IMG/VR virus record: IMGVR_UViG_3300045115_000039 | Location: 1-20,523 of that record | Source of the DNA: a virus | DNA: 20,523 nucleotides | Reading direction: 5' to 3' (one strand) | Part shown: positions 12,999 through 19,327 of the stretch, in pieces | Position numbering within the stretch: the first letter of the stretch is position 1 | How the letters are laid out: every line of letters starts with the position of its first letter | Position numbers and translations under genes: made by a program | The notes under the pieces: generated by a model | Told to the model about the DNA's origin: nothing | What the model saw: only the letters and a program-made list of their open reading frames with translations | The model's database searches: none

Positions 12999-13657
12999 TG
13001 AAAACAGAGATGAAAGACCGAATAAGATCCCGTCGAGTCCAGCTCGATATAACGCAGCAGACCCTAGCTAAACGCCTAGGTGTTAGCCGCGTGTCCGTTA
13101 CTAAATGGGAGAGCGGTACAACGAAGCCTGATGGTGAGAACCTCCATCAGCTGGCGATGGCGTTGCAAACCACGCCTGAATGGATTCTCTACGGGAAAGG
13201 AGATGAAGCGCAGGATGACACCAAAGTGATCCCCTTTCTCAAGCCCCCTAAGGCAGTTCCAATTATCTCTGCTGTCCAGGCAGGGACGTGGACTGAAACT
13301 TACGCATGCTCAAGGCTTTCTGATGTGATTTCATGGACGCAAACCACTGCAAACGTTTCTGATGAAGTATTCGGCTTGGTTGTTCGTGGGGAATCGATGA
13401 CTAACCCACATGGTCTACCATCCATTCCCGAAGGGTCGATCGTAATAGTTGAACCACACTATGGCCAACTTGATGACCTATACGGAAAAATAGTCGTGGC
13501 GATACTTGATGGCTCTGCTGAAGCAACAGTGAAAAAACTCGTCTGGGATAGCCCTTTCGCGTATCTGATGCCGCTTAATCCTGCCTTCAAACCTATACCG
13601 ATAGATGGCAATTGCCGGATTGTTGGTAAAGTTGTTCAGATAACCCAGAATATTTAA
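12998..13657 (+). CDS. cI: CI-type prophage repressor (HTH plus S24 autoprotease)
   Basis: The 219-residue repressor keeps the lytic promoters off. The N-terminal helix-turn-helix lies at about 19-40 (TQQTLAKRLGVSRVSVTKWE). The C-terminal LexA/S24 domain has the A95-G96 cleavage site (SAVQAGTW), nucleophile S133 in GESMTNP and general base K179 in EATVKKL. RecA-stimulated self-cleavage, hence SOS induction, is therefore expected. The first ATG directly follows an operator and has no ribosome binding site, so the message may be leaderless as for lambda cI. A start at Met5 is possible. A terminator follows at 13674-13699. Confidence 0.95.
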   Translation: MKTEMKDRIRSRRVQLDITQQTLAKRLGVSRVSVTKWESGTTKPDGENLHQLAMALQTTPEWILYGKGDEAQDDTKVIPFLKPPKAVPIISAVQAGTWTETYACSRLSDVISWTQTTANVSDEVFGLVVRGESMTNPHGLPSIPEGSIVIVEPHYGQLDDLYGKIVVAILDGSAEATVKKLVWDSPFAYLMPLNPAFKPIPIDGNCRIVGKVVQITQNI

Positions 13658-13673
13658 GTTATTCATTTCTAAC

Positions 13674-13699
13674 GCCGGATGCTCATCTGGCATTTTTTT
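13674..13699 (+). terminator. Intrinsic terminator of cI
   Basis: GCCGGAU and AUCUGGC pair (seven pairs, one G-U) around GCUC, followed by AUUUUUUU. It lies 17 bases past the cI stop and separates cI from PL. Confidence 0.85.
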
Positions 13700-13708
13700 A
13701 TCCCCAAC

Positions 13709-13759
13709 GGTAACAAAAAGTACATTCCTCGCTTGACCGAAAAAGTAACTAAAGGTACA
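13709..13759. promoter_or_regulatory. Left operators OL (two CI/Cro sites)
   Basis: GGTAACAAAAAGTACA (13709-13724) and AGTAACTAAAGGTACA (13744-13759) match the right operator form, especially the site at 12935. Their centres are 35 bases apart, and the second covers the spacer and -10 of PL. Repeats of the same operator on both sides of cI define the immunity region. Confidence 0.82.
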
Positions 13760-13761
13760 TT
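13733..13761 (+). promoter_or_regulatory. PL early promoter
   Basis: TTGACC (13733-13738) and TACATT (13756-13761) are exactly 17 bases apart, with an operator over the downstream half. It should drive the plus-strand operon from yfdQ to int, starting near 13768. Confidence 0.82.
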
Positions 13762-13794
13762 TAAATCACGCGATTGGTACCCATTATTACTTTT

Positions 13795-13841
13795 GCGGTT
13801 GTTAAGCAGAACCACCGCGCCTGATGTGGTTAAAAGCAGGC
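13795..13841 (+). ncRNA. Possible put-like antitermination RNA element (two abutting stem-loops)
   Basis: About 30 bases after the PL start, two stem-loops are adjacent. Stem I pairs GCGGT with ACCGC and, after one mismatch, GUU with AAC (13795-13818). Stem II pairs GCCUG with CAGGC (13819-13841), or leaves one G unpaired between stems. HK022 put sites are described as two stem-loops separated by one unpaired base near PL, acting in cis on RNA polymerase. No N gene is visible here. The assignment rests on position and shape, not on sequence comparison. Confidence 0.45.
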
Positions 13842-13867
13842 CAAAGCAATAAGAAGTGATCCCTGTT

Positions 13868-13909
13868 CTGGCTGCTCACTTTCCCCTTGAGGGTGACAGC
13901 CAGCTTTTT
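13868..13909 (+). terminator. Strong terminator in the PL leader (tL-like)
   Basis: CUGGCUG and CAGCCAG form seven perfect pairs; after a bulged C, UCAC pairs with GUGA, then CUUUUUA follows. It would stop unmodified polymerase about 140 bases after PL. An alternative stem, AAGUGA (13854-13859) with UCACUU (13876-13881), excludes it. Confidence 0.75.
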
Positions 13910-13914
13910 AAGGG

Positions 13915-13998
13915 CACAACAGGCGAGAGCATTGCTGATTATCGGACTGCGTGAGACGCGACGCGGTAAAGCAGGTAAACAGTGCTCTCACCGTTGTG
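13915..13998 (+). ncRNA. Large structured segment of the PL leader
   Basis: CACAAC (13915-13920) pairs with GUUGUG (13993-13998), and GAGAGCA (13925-13931) pairs with UGCUCUC (13983-13989), enclosing GC-rich sub-hairpins. The long-range complementarity suggests a folded RNA domain. No family recognised, and no frame across it looks coding. Confidence 0.5.
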
Positions 13999-14067
13999 GT
14001 AATGCGGCTCTGCGCACGTGACGAGGCCAACAAGTTTTTATTTCAACTTTTGAAATGAATACGTTTC

Positions 14068-14126
14068 TTGTGGTGTAGCGTCGCCGGTTCTGGCCGGTCC
14101 GGCAGGTGGAGGCACCACCGCCACAA
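14068..14126 (+). ncRNA. Second structured segment of the PL leader
   Basis: TTGTGG (14068-14073) pairs with CCACAA (14121-14126). Inside, GCCGG/CCGGC and GGTGG/CCACC form further hairpins. The CCACAAC end could instead pair with GTTGTGG at 13993-13999, so the two leader domains may exchange partners. Confidence 0.4.
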
Positions 14127-14152
14127 CAAAATCATTGCTGTGTGTAGTCTTT

Positions 14153-14180
14153 GCCCATCACATCGGTGGGCACCTTTTTT
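14153..14180 (+). terminator. Second terminator in the PL leader
   Basis: GCCCAUC and GGUGGGC form seven pairs (one G-U) around ACAUC, then ACC and six U residues. It lies upstream of all leftward-operon genes, so expression beyond it needs antitermination or another promoter. Confidence 0.75.
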
Positions 14181-14239
14181 AAACAAGAGACAAGGGCATC
14201 ACCGGGCGACGGGCTCATTCCCCAATCCACCCGGGCGCT

Positions 14240-14347
14240 ATGGAAATGGTCCTCCTACCCATAGCCGAAGCGCAGGTGCCCTTTTCTGTTGTGTATGGAG
14301 AAGTTCCACTGGCGGTGGCAGCCGCCTCACAGAGGGTTAAACCATGA
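14240..14347 (+). CDS. Possible 35-residue protein, translationally coupled
   Basis: The frame MEMVLLPIAEAQVPFSVVYG continues EVPLAVAAASQRVKP. Its stop overlaps the ATG of the next gene as ATGA, the coupling used throughout this operon, which argues for real translation. No convincing ribosome binding site precedes either methionine. Mildly hydrophobic, no motif recognised. Confidence 0.4.
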   Translation: MEMVLLPIAEAQVPFSVVYGEVPLAVAAASQRVKP

Positions 14348-14715
14348 GTAATGACCGCATGACTGTAGTGCCCGATTTCCTGGGCGAACTGGATGCCGGC
14401 GTGTTCATGAACAAGATCGCGGCGGCTTTGAACACTACCGCGCTTGGCGTTCTGAACAACGGTACCAAAGGCAAAGTAGTCCTCACCTTTGATATTGAGC
14501 GTATGGGTAACTCCGTCGAAGAGAAGCGCGTCAAGATTAAGCACAAGTTGAACTACGTCACCCCAACGCCGCGCGGTAAAGCCTCCGAAGAAGACACCAC
14601 CGAAACACCAATGTGGGTTAACAAAGGCGGCAAGCTGACCATCCTGCAGGAAGATCAGGGGCAGCTGTTCGGGATCAACGGCGGCGTTGACGGAAAGCTT
14701 AAAGCGGCACAGTGA
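14344..14715 (+). CDS. Conserved-looking phage protein, 123 residues, upstream of yfdQ
   Basis: The protein starts MSNDRMTVVPDFLGELDAGV and contains FMNKIAAALNTTALGVLNNG, GKVVLTFDIERMG and VTPTPRGKASEEDTTETPMW, ending in GQLFGINGGVDGKLK. The middle is probably beta-rich. No catalytic motif is seen. It pairs with the downstream YfdQ-like gene in related phages by recall. The ATG has GAGGG seven bases upstream and overlaps the preceding small frame. I do not recognise a function. Confidence 0.82.
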   Translation: MSNDRMTVVPDFLGELDAGVFMNKIAAALNTTALGVLNNGTKGKVVLTFDIERMGNSVEEKRVKIKHKLNYVTPTPRGKASEEDTTETPMWVNKGGKLTILQEDQGQLFGINGGVDGKLKAAQ

Positions 14716-14768
14716 TCCGCAGCAGACAAATCACTGACATCCCTTTGACCACATATTAAGGAAATTTT

Positions 14769-15599
14769 ATGTCCCAGATTTTAGACGGCAATGCCCTGCA
14801 GCAGGTGAAAGACCTTGTTCTTTCTGGTTATCACCTTACTGCAGTTAAAGAAACGGCATGCCCTACTGCCCTGCTCCCTGATGGCGTAAACGTAGAGAGC
14901 CTTGAGCGTTTCGATCTGGAGCGTTTTCGTTTCCGCGGTGCCATGACCACAACCAGCATTCCTGACTTTGTGCGTTACGCAGCAGGCTACGCCAACGAAG
15001 CTGAACCAGCGCGATGCTTTATCGATGCTGACAACATGACCGCACGCTCCGTGTTCAATATCGGTACTCTGGCTAACCCTGGCCATGCTGATAACGTCGC
15101 ATCTATCACCCTCAAAAAGACAGCGCCATTCCGAGCCCTGCTTCAGGTAAATGGCGATCGACTGAGCCAGAAGGAAATTGCTGAATGGCTGGAGGACTGG
15201 GCCGACTTCCTGAGCGCATTTGATGCCGACGGGAATGTGTTGTCCATCGCGCAGGCAGCTGGTGCCGTTCGTCGCGTCAATATCAAACAAGTCTCGGAAG
15301 CAGCTCATGAAGACGAAGATTTTGGCGGCAGAAAGTCCCTGATGCAGAGCGTTGAAGCCAGCAGTAAAGACGTGATGCCTGTCGCCTTCGAGTTCAAATG
15401 CGTGCCATATGAAGGCCTGGGCGAACGCCGCTTTAGTCTGCGTAACAGCCTGCTTAAAAGCGGTGAACCGGTGTTTGTACTCCGCATCGTTCAACTGGAA
15501 GCCCAGGAAGAAGCTATCGCCAACGAGTTCCGTGACCTGCTGATCGAGAAGTTCACCGACAAGCCGGTTGAAACCTTTATCGGTGACTTTAAAGCGTAA
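14769..15599 (+). CDS. yfdQ: YfdQ-like protein (DUF2303)
   Basis: The 276-residue protein matches by recall the E. coli CPS-53 prophage protein YfdQ (about 274 residues). It shows FRGAMTTTSIPDFVRYAAGY, ARCFIDADNMTARSVFNIG, EIAEWLEDWADFLSAFDADG and IGDFKA at the end. No function is known. It is soluble, without signal or membrane helices. AAGGAA lies upstream of the ATG. It is followed by a hairpin at 15612-15637. Neighbours (the 123-residue protein and YfdR) match the CPS-53-type order. Confidence 0.85.
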   Translation: MSQILDGNALQQVKDLVLSGYHLTAVKETACPTALLPDGVNVESLERFDLERFRFRGAMTTTSIPDFVRYAAGYANEAEPARCFIDADNMTARSVFNIGTLANPGHADNVASITLKKTAPFRALLQVNGDRLSQKEIAEWLEDWADFLSAFDADGNVLSIAQAAGAVRRVNIKQVSEAAHEDEDFGGRKSLMQSVEASSKDVMPVAFEFKCVPYEGLGERRFSLRNSLLKSGEPVFVLRIVQLEAQEEAIANEFRDLLIEKFTDKPVETFIGDFKA

Positions 15600-15611
15600 T
15601 TTCTCTGCATT

Positions 15612-15637
15612 AAATCCCCGGCGCCGCGGGGATTTAT
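15612..15637 (+). terminator. Hairpin after yfdQ, partial terminator
   Basis: AAATCCCC and GGGGATTT form eight perfect pairs around a GC-rich loop. The U-tract is interrupted (UUUAUUGA). It probably lowers transcription into yfdR or stabilises the upstream message. Confidence 0.55.
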
Positions 15638-15666
15638 TGAAGCGTAATTCCCTTTATTAATCGCCA

Positions 15667-15738
15667 ATGGCGAGGGATTCGTACAACCCAAAACTGGCGC
15701 AGGTGCAGCTGCCAAATATGGAGAAGAAAATACGATGA
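15667..15738 (+). CDS. Possible 23-residue upstream frame coupled to yfdR
   Basis: MARDSYNPKLAQVQLPNMEK ends KIR, and its stop overlaps the yfdR ATG as ATGA. No ribosome binding site precedes it. The overlap is the only support, and yfdR has its own GGAG. Confidence 0.22.
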   Translation: MARDSYNPKLAQVQLPNMEKKIR

Positions 15739-16274
15739 GTTATATCCAGACACTTTCAGGTAAGAAATTCGATTACCTCAATTCAACTGCTGACGATGTG
15801 GAGATCGAGGATATCGCGACCGCGCTTTCCCACATCTGCCGCTTCACTGGTCATCTGCCGGAATTTTACAGCGTGGCCCAGCACTCTGTGCTGTGCAGCC
15901 AACTCGTGCCGCCAGAGTTCGCCTTTGAAGCCCTGATGCATGACGCAGCAGAAGCATATTGCCAGGACATCCCTGCCCCCCTGAAAGCGTTGCTTCCAGA
16001 TTACCGTCGCATTGAAGAGCAGGTAGAACAGCTGATCCGGGCCAAATTCAGCATCACCACTGATATGTCAGCGGTAGTGAAATATGCCGATCTGGTGATG
16101 CTTGCCACTGAACGCCGCGATCTGGATATCGACGACGGCTCACTCTGGCCTTGCCTCGAAGGTATTCCGGCCAGCGACATTATCCAGATCGTTCCTCTTC
16201 GCCCAGGCCAGGCATATGGCTTGTTCATTAACCGTTTCAATGAGCTTACGGAATCACGCGCATGCCTCGCATGA
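15735..16274 (+). CDS. yfdR: YfdR-like HD-domain 5'-nucleotidase family protein
   Basis: The 179-residue protein carries the HD phosphohydrolase signature. H50 lies in VAQHSVLCSQL, H69-D70 in EALMHDAAEAYCQDIP, and D119 in VVKYADLVML. These residues would bind a divalent metal and dephosphorylate nucleoside monophosphates. E. coli YfdR belongs to this family with a similar length. It may alter the nucleotide pool during infection. A GGAG lies upstream of the ATG. The stop overlaps the next start as ATGA. Confidence 0.9.
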   Translation: MSYIQTLSGKKFDYLNSTADDVEIEDIATALSHICRFTGHLPEFYSVAQHSVLCSQLVPPEFAFEALMHDAAEAYCQDIPAPLKALLPDYRRIEEQVEQLIRAKFSITTDMSAVVKYADLVMLATERRDLDIDDGSLWPCLEGIPASDIIQIVPLRPGQAYGLFINRFNELTESRACLA

Positions 16275-16459
16275 AGATAAAAGAACTGGTAGCCGCAGCC
16301 CATGCTGCGGCGGGGAAACTGCCACCAGCAGAAGCCTCTCTGATGCGTGAGGTAGCCACTCGCCTGGACGTTACATTTGCCGCCTTGACGGAATCGATGG
16401 ACCAGCGAATGAGCCTTGACGCAGAAATTAACCATCTTCGTCAGGAGTCCGTCCAATGA
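16271..16459 (+). CDS. Small helical phage protein, 62 residues
   Basis: MKIKELVAAAHAAAGKLPPA leads into EASLMREVATRLDVTFAALT and ends in DAEINHLRQESVQ, all likely helical with a coiled-coil end. The start is the ATG overlapping the yfdR stop. Another ATG three codons upstream (MPRMK) is possible. Position after yfdR suggests a counterpart of yfdS-region genes, but I do not recognise a function. Confidence 0.65.
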   Translation: MKIKELVAAAHAAAGKLPPAEASLMREVATRLDVTFAALTESMDQRMSLDAEINHLRQESVQ

Positions 16460-16959
16460 CCACCAACAAATATGCGACTCTGCGCGGCACAATCGCCAGA
16501 GCTAAACGCAACGACTGCCAGAAGGTAGTGATGCGTGTGACGTTAGTTGAAGAACTTCTCCTTCAACTGTCAAACGCTGAGAAGCAGGTAGCTGCGCTGG
16601 CTGCGGAAGTTCAGGCGGTGCGATGGGCTGCCGGGCAGGTTTATTCAGTTGGGTATAATCATGGGCACCTTAATACTGCTGATGAACTCCCCTATGCATC
16701 TGATGAAGAACTTCTTCAGAGAGGAAATGAAGTCCTTATCGAGTTCATCGACCCAGACCATTCAGGCAATGTGACCGACGCTGTACTGGATGAAGTGCGT
16801 GCCCACGCTATCAAATCTGCCCTCAACGATTGTTCGGAGTGCCTCGATAGGGACTGCATCATGGATTCGAACGGCATCAGTTATGAAGATGCTGCACTGC
16901 GTGAAGCGGGTGCTATGGCGCTGCACGATGCGTTACTTTGCCAAGAGCGTGCCGTATGA
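16456..16959 (+). CDS. Hypothetical phage protein, 167 residues, Ea22/Ead-like position
   Basis: The protein starts MTTNKYATLRGTIARAKRND. A predicted coiled coil follows (about 32-52, LLLQLSNAEKQVAALAAEVQ). The acidic, mostly helical second half contains NDCSECLDRDC, a cysteine cluster that might bind metal. Start and stop overlap both neighbours as ATGA, so it is translated as part of a chain. Similar mosaic proteins with a central coiled coil are frequent between int and PL in lambdoid phages. No function assigned. Confidence 0.68.
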   Translation: MTTNKYATLRGTIARAKRNDCQKVVMRVTLVEELLLQLSNAEKQVAALAAEVQAVRWAAGQVYSVGYNHGHLNTADELPYASDEELLQRGNEVLIEFIDPDHSGNVTDAVLDEVRAHAIKSALNDCSECLDRDCIMDSNGISYEDAALREAGAMALHDALLCQERAV

Positions 16960-17177
16960 GTTCAGACATCATCGATAAGGCAAACGAGCTGGTAGAGCAC
17001 CGCCTGCAGCTGGCCATACAAAAATACCGTATTGATCAGAATGCAGTCTCTGCAGAGCACTGTCCTGAATGCGAACAGGACATTCCTGAGGCGCGCCGGG
17101 TTGCAATGCCTGGCTGCAAAACATGCGCCAGTTGCCAGGAAGTTTTAGAGCTCATGATAAAGCAGCGTAAGGGGTGA
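16956..17177 (+). CDS. TraR/DksA-family zinc-finger protein
   Basis: The 73-residue protein starts MSSDIIDKANELVEHRL. It has a DxxDxA motif at residues 4-9 (DIIDKA), as at the tip of TraR and DksA, and a C4 zinc finger with exact family spacing (CPEC, 17 residues, CASC). The intervening DIPEARRVAMPG is typical. TraR-like proteins enter the RNA polymerase secondary channel and shift transcription without ppGpp. The phage copy may redirect host transcription. The start overlaps the previous stop as ATGA; six upstream codons in frame were rejected. Confidence 0.88.
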   Translation: MSSDIIDKANELVEHRLQLAIQKYRIDQNAVSAEHCPECEQDIPEARRVAMPGCKTCASCQEVLELMIKQRKG

Positions 17178-17183
17178 TCGACA

Positions 17184-17396
17184 ATGGCAATAAACCAGAA
17201 AATAAAAACCCATACCGGAACCATCATCACCAAAGATGGCGAGAAAACCGTGCAGTTGCGCGAGACTCCAACGACCTGGTGTGTTGGTCGCACTGAAACC
17301 TACCGGAAAGAAGATGGCCGCCGCAGCGGTGCACCGATGACATCACGCCGTCTTATTCTGAGCAGCATTAAGCCGATTGAAGGCGGTGAAGAATGA
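17184..17396 (+). CDS. Hypothetical phage protein, 70 residues
   Basis: MAINQKIKTHTGTIITKDGE leads into KTVQLRETPTTWCVGRTETY, then KEDGRRSGAPMTSRRLILSS and KPIEGGEE. It is probably a small beta-rich, basic protein. AAGGGG lies upstream. The stop overlaps the next small frame as ATGA. I recall similar hypothetical proteins upstream of xis but no function. Confidence 0.68.
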   Translation: MAINQKIKTHTGTIITKDGEKTVQLRETPTTWCVGRTETYRKEDGRRSGAPMTSRRLILSSIKPIEGGEE

Positions 17397-17467
17397 TTAG
17401 CATAGAGGCAAAATATTTATCATCAGACCGGCAGGGACTGACCCCGGCCACCAGCACCAACGAGTAA
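17393..17467 (+). CDS. Possible 24-residue peptide upstream of xis
   Basis: MISIEAKYLSSDRQGLTPAT ends STNE. It begins in an ATGA overlap with the previous gene, with GGCGGTGAAG as ribosome binding sequence. The coupling makes translation plausible. Function unknown. Confidence 0.42.
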   Translation: MISIEAKYLSSDRQGLTPATSTNE

Positions 17468-17474
17468 ACCACTC

Positions 17475-17496
17475 AGCCCGGGTGCAGCCGGGCTTT
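17475..17496 (+). promoter_or_regulatory. Hairpin directly upstream of xis
   Basis: AGCCCGG and CCGGGCT form seven perfect pairs around GTGCAG, followed by only three T residues. It lies 18 bases before the xis start and may pause or partly terminate transcription entering xis-int. Confidence 0.5.
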
Positions 17497-17511
17497 ATGG
17501 AGAAGGAAACC

Positions 17512-17721
17512 ATGGCAAAGCTAATGAAAGCGAGTCTCTGGAGTAAACGCGAATTTACCAAAGACTCCATTCCTGACAACCGTACAATTAAACGTTGGGT
17601 CGAAAACGGATTACTCATGGGAAGGATTGTAGATGGTTCAGTTTTTGTCTATGAAACCGAAAAATGGGGAGTTGACTCAATTGTTAATCAGGCGGTACGT
17701 CAGTTAATAATTGAGGGTTGA
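17512..17721 (+). CDS. xis: Excisionase (DUF1233/Phage_Xis family)
   Basis: The 69-residue protein reads MAKLMKASLWSKREFTKDSI then PDNRTIKRWVENGLLMGRIV, followed by VFVYETEKWGVDSI. This is the winged-helix excisionase pattern found before integrases of this type. It bends attachment-site DNA and directs Int to excise the prophage. AAGGAAACC precedes the ATG. Ten in-frame upstream codons overlap the hairpin and were left out. The stop lies two bases before the int start. Confidence 0.87.
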   Translation: MAKLMKASLWSKREFTKDSIPDNRTIKRWVENGLLMGRIVDGSVFVYETEKWGVDSIVNQAVRQLIIEG

Positions 17722-17723
17722 CC

Positions 17724-18914
17724 ATGGCAGCAAGGCCACGAAAAAAAGAATACCGCCACCTTCCTGATTATCTTTTTTTTGATAAAGATCGTGGCGTGTA
17801 TAAGTTAACGCTTATAACTGGGAAAAAGAAAACTCTCGGTTCAGATAGAGTAATGGCTATCGCCATTGCCCGAGAATATAACCTGAGGATGCGCCCTGAA
17901 AATACACCTTCGATAGATTCATTAATTCGGGAATCGGGAGGGCTTAATGGTGAAGCCAACCCGTTTTCTGAGCATGTTGATCGCATAATGGAGAGAGCGA
18001 TCAAAGATGAGCAGCCGTCTAAAAGTACACTTGACGATTGGAATAATGATGCCATCAGGGTTAAAGAATTTTTTAATAACATACCAGCATGCGACATTGA
18101 GCTTGAGCACGTAAATGCCTACATACGAAATTACCATTCTGAATCGTCGGCAAATGTTCAGAACCGTAAAGTTAGCTTCCTGAAAAAGCTATTCTCTTAT
18201 GCTGTGGATGAATCGCTAATGATGGATAACCCTGCAACACGGAAAAAAATGCGGCGTGTCGATAAAAAGGTCCGCCGGCGACTAACTTTGGAACAGTTCC
18301 TGGCCATACATGCAGCTGCTGAACCTTGGCTGAAGACTGCAATGGACCTTGCAATACAAACTACGCAAGCGCGCCTGGAAGTTTCCCGGATCCGGTACTC
18401 GATCAAGGAACCTAAAGAAGGGGTTTGCGGATGTGTATGGTTCGATCAGGAAGAGGCTGGCATATTCGGAACGCTTTACATTCACCGGCAAAAAGTTCAG
18501 CACAAAGAGGCCTCACACGTTGCTATTCCGATCGGCAGGGCCCTGAAAGAGATCATCGACAACAGCAGAGACAACGTGGCCAGTCCTTATGTTGTACACC
18601 GGATTCTGGAAAAGAGAAGCAATCCTATAAGCAAGGAAGTTAACCACCCAACACAAGTGGCCCCTGATTATTTGAGTAGGGCATTTTCAGAGCTGCGGGA
18701 CCGGATAGGCGTTGCGTCAGACTTACCGATTAAAGAAAGACCTACATTTCATGAGATCAGAGCGCTAGCTGCACATTTGTTTAAAAAACAAGGGATAGAT
18801 CCACAAGCTAGAATGGCTCATAGCGATGCAAAATCAACGAGAATTTATACCGAAAATCATCTCGAATGGGTTTTTGTACCTCACGCAGAAATAATTCACA
18901 AAATTGCTAAATGA
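17724..18914 (+). CDS. int: Tyrosine integrase
   Basis: The 396-residue recombinase starts MAARPRKKEYRHLPDYLFFD with an arm-binding N-terminus (1-60). A core-binding domain (about 80-180) and catalytic domain follow. Catalytic residues are R217 (TTQARLEVSRIRY), a lysine around 257-261, H343-x2-R346 (FHEIRALAAHLF), H366 (MAHSDAKST) and nucleophile Y375 (RIYTEN). The sequence resembles phage 21/e14-type integrases by recall, although the att target here is a tRNA-Pro 3' end. GAGGG precedes the ATG. A TTG two codons earlier is rejected. It is the last gene of the PL operon and faces the attachment site. Confidence 0.95.
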   Translation: MAARPRKKEYRHLPDYLFFDKDRGVYKLTLITGKKKTLGSDRVMAIAIAREYNLRMRPENTPSIDSLIRESGGLNGEANPFSEHVDRIMERAIKDEQPSKSTLDDWNNDAIRVKEFFNNIPACDIELEHVNAYIRNYHSESSANVQNRKVSFLKKLFSYAVDESLMMDNPATRKKMRRVDKKVRRRLTLEQFLAIHAAAEPWLKTAMDLAIQTTQARLEVSRIRYSIKEPKEGVCGCVWFDQEEAGIFGTLYIHRQKVQHKEASHVAIPIGRALKEIIDNSRDNVASPYVVHRILEKRSNPISKEVNHPTQVAPDYLSRAFSELRDRIGVASDLPIKERPTFHEIRALAAHLFKKQGIDPQARMAHSDAKSTRIYTENHLEWVFVPHAEIIHKIAK

Positions 18915-18935
18915 AAAAAGGGACCGTATGGTCCC
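18914..18935 (-). terminator. Convergent terminator between int and the HEPN-like gene
   Basis: GGGACC and GGTCCC form a perfect stem around GTAT. On the minus strand the hairpin is followed by six U residues, so it terminates the HEPN-like operon well. On the plus strand the tail is UAAUCUU, a weaker terminator for int. Confidence 0.85.
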
Positions 18936-18940
18936 TAATC

Positions 18941-19327
18941 TTAAGAAGCTTTCGATTTAGACATTTCACTACAGCGGACTAATAATTTTTCAGCAGTCCT
19001 GATTGCTACTGCGGAGTCACGCTCGGTAATGGTTGCATCTAACTTGTAGTCACTAATGATCCTCTGATCTTTCAACGACTGTAAAGCATTTCCTAAACCG
19101 ATAAGCGTATTTTTAGGGTATGCTTCTGCATCATCACGCCATGCCATTGATACCAGATAATCAATCAACCCTTGGTGATTATCTTTTGGGCCATACTTCA
19201 AATAAGGAAGCACATGATGATAGGCCCCGTAGTAGGCTCTAGCGACCGCATTCCTGTAACCTATCTCATCTTTTCGAGAGGCACAAAATTTTGCTAAGTC
19301 GATGAAATCAGAACTAGTTACTGGCAT
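18941..19327 (-). CDS. HEPN-like domain protein, second gene of an accessory pair
   Basis: The 128-residue all-helical protein reads MPVTSSDFIDLAKFCASRKD, then YRNAVARAYYGAYHHVLPYL. Near the C-terminus ALQSLKDQRIISDYKLDATI is followed by AEKLL. The ARAYYGAYH helix and the later R89-xxx-D93-Y94 motif are typical of HEPN-superfamily helical bundles, found in toxins, RNases and nucleotidyltransferase partners. R30-x6-H37 is within the range of the HEPN RNase motif, but it lies in an early helix, so nuclease activity is uncertain. GGAAGG precedes the ATG, which overlaps the upstream TPR-like gene by 14 bases. In-frame codons upstream were excluded. AT-rich; shares the terminator with int. Confidence 0.72.
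   Translation of the reverse strand: MPVTSSDFIDLAKFCASRKDEIGYRNAVARAYYGAYHHVLPYLKYGPKDNHQGLIDYLVSMAWRDDAEAYPKNTLIGLGNALQSLKDQRIISDYKLDATITERDSAVAIRTAEKLLVRCSEMSKSKAS

Noticed and set aside
14068-14340. 90-codon plus-strand frame in the PL leader, considered as a possible N gene
   Set aside because: It crosses the terminator hairpin and structured segments, has no ribosome binding site, and its Cys/Trp/Pro-rich composition does not look like an N protein.
14781-15494. 237-codon minus-strand frame
   Set aside because: It is the antisense shadow of yfdQ, which has a recognisable family and operon position.
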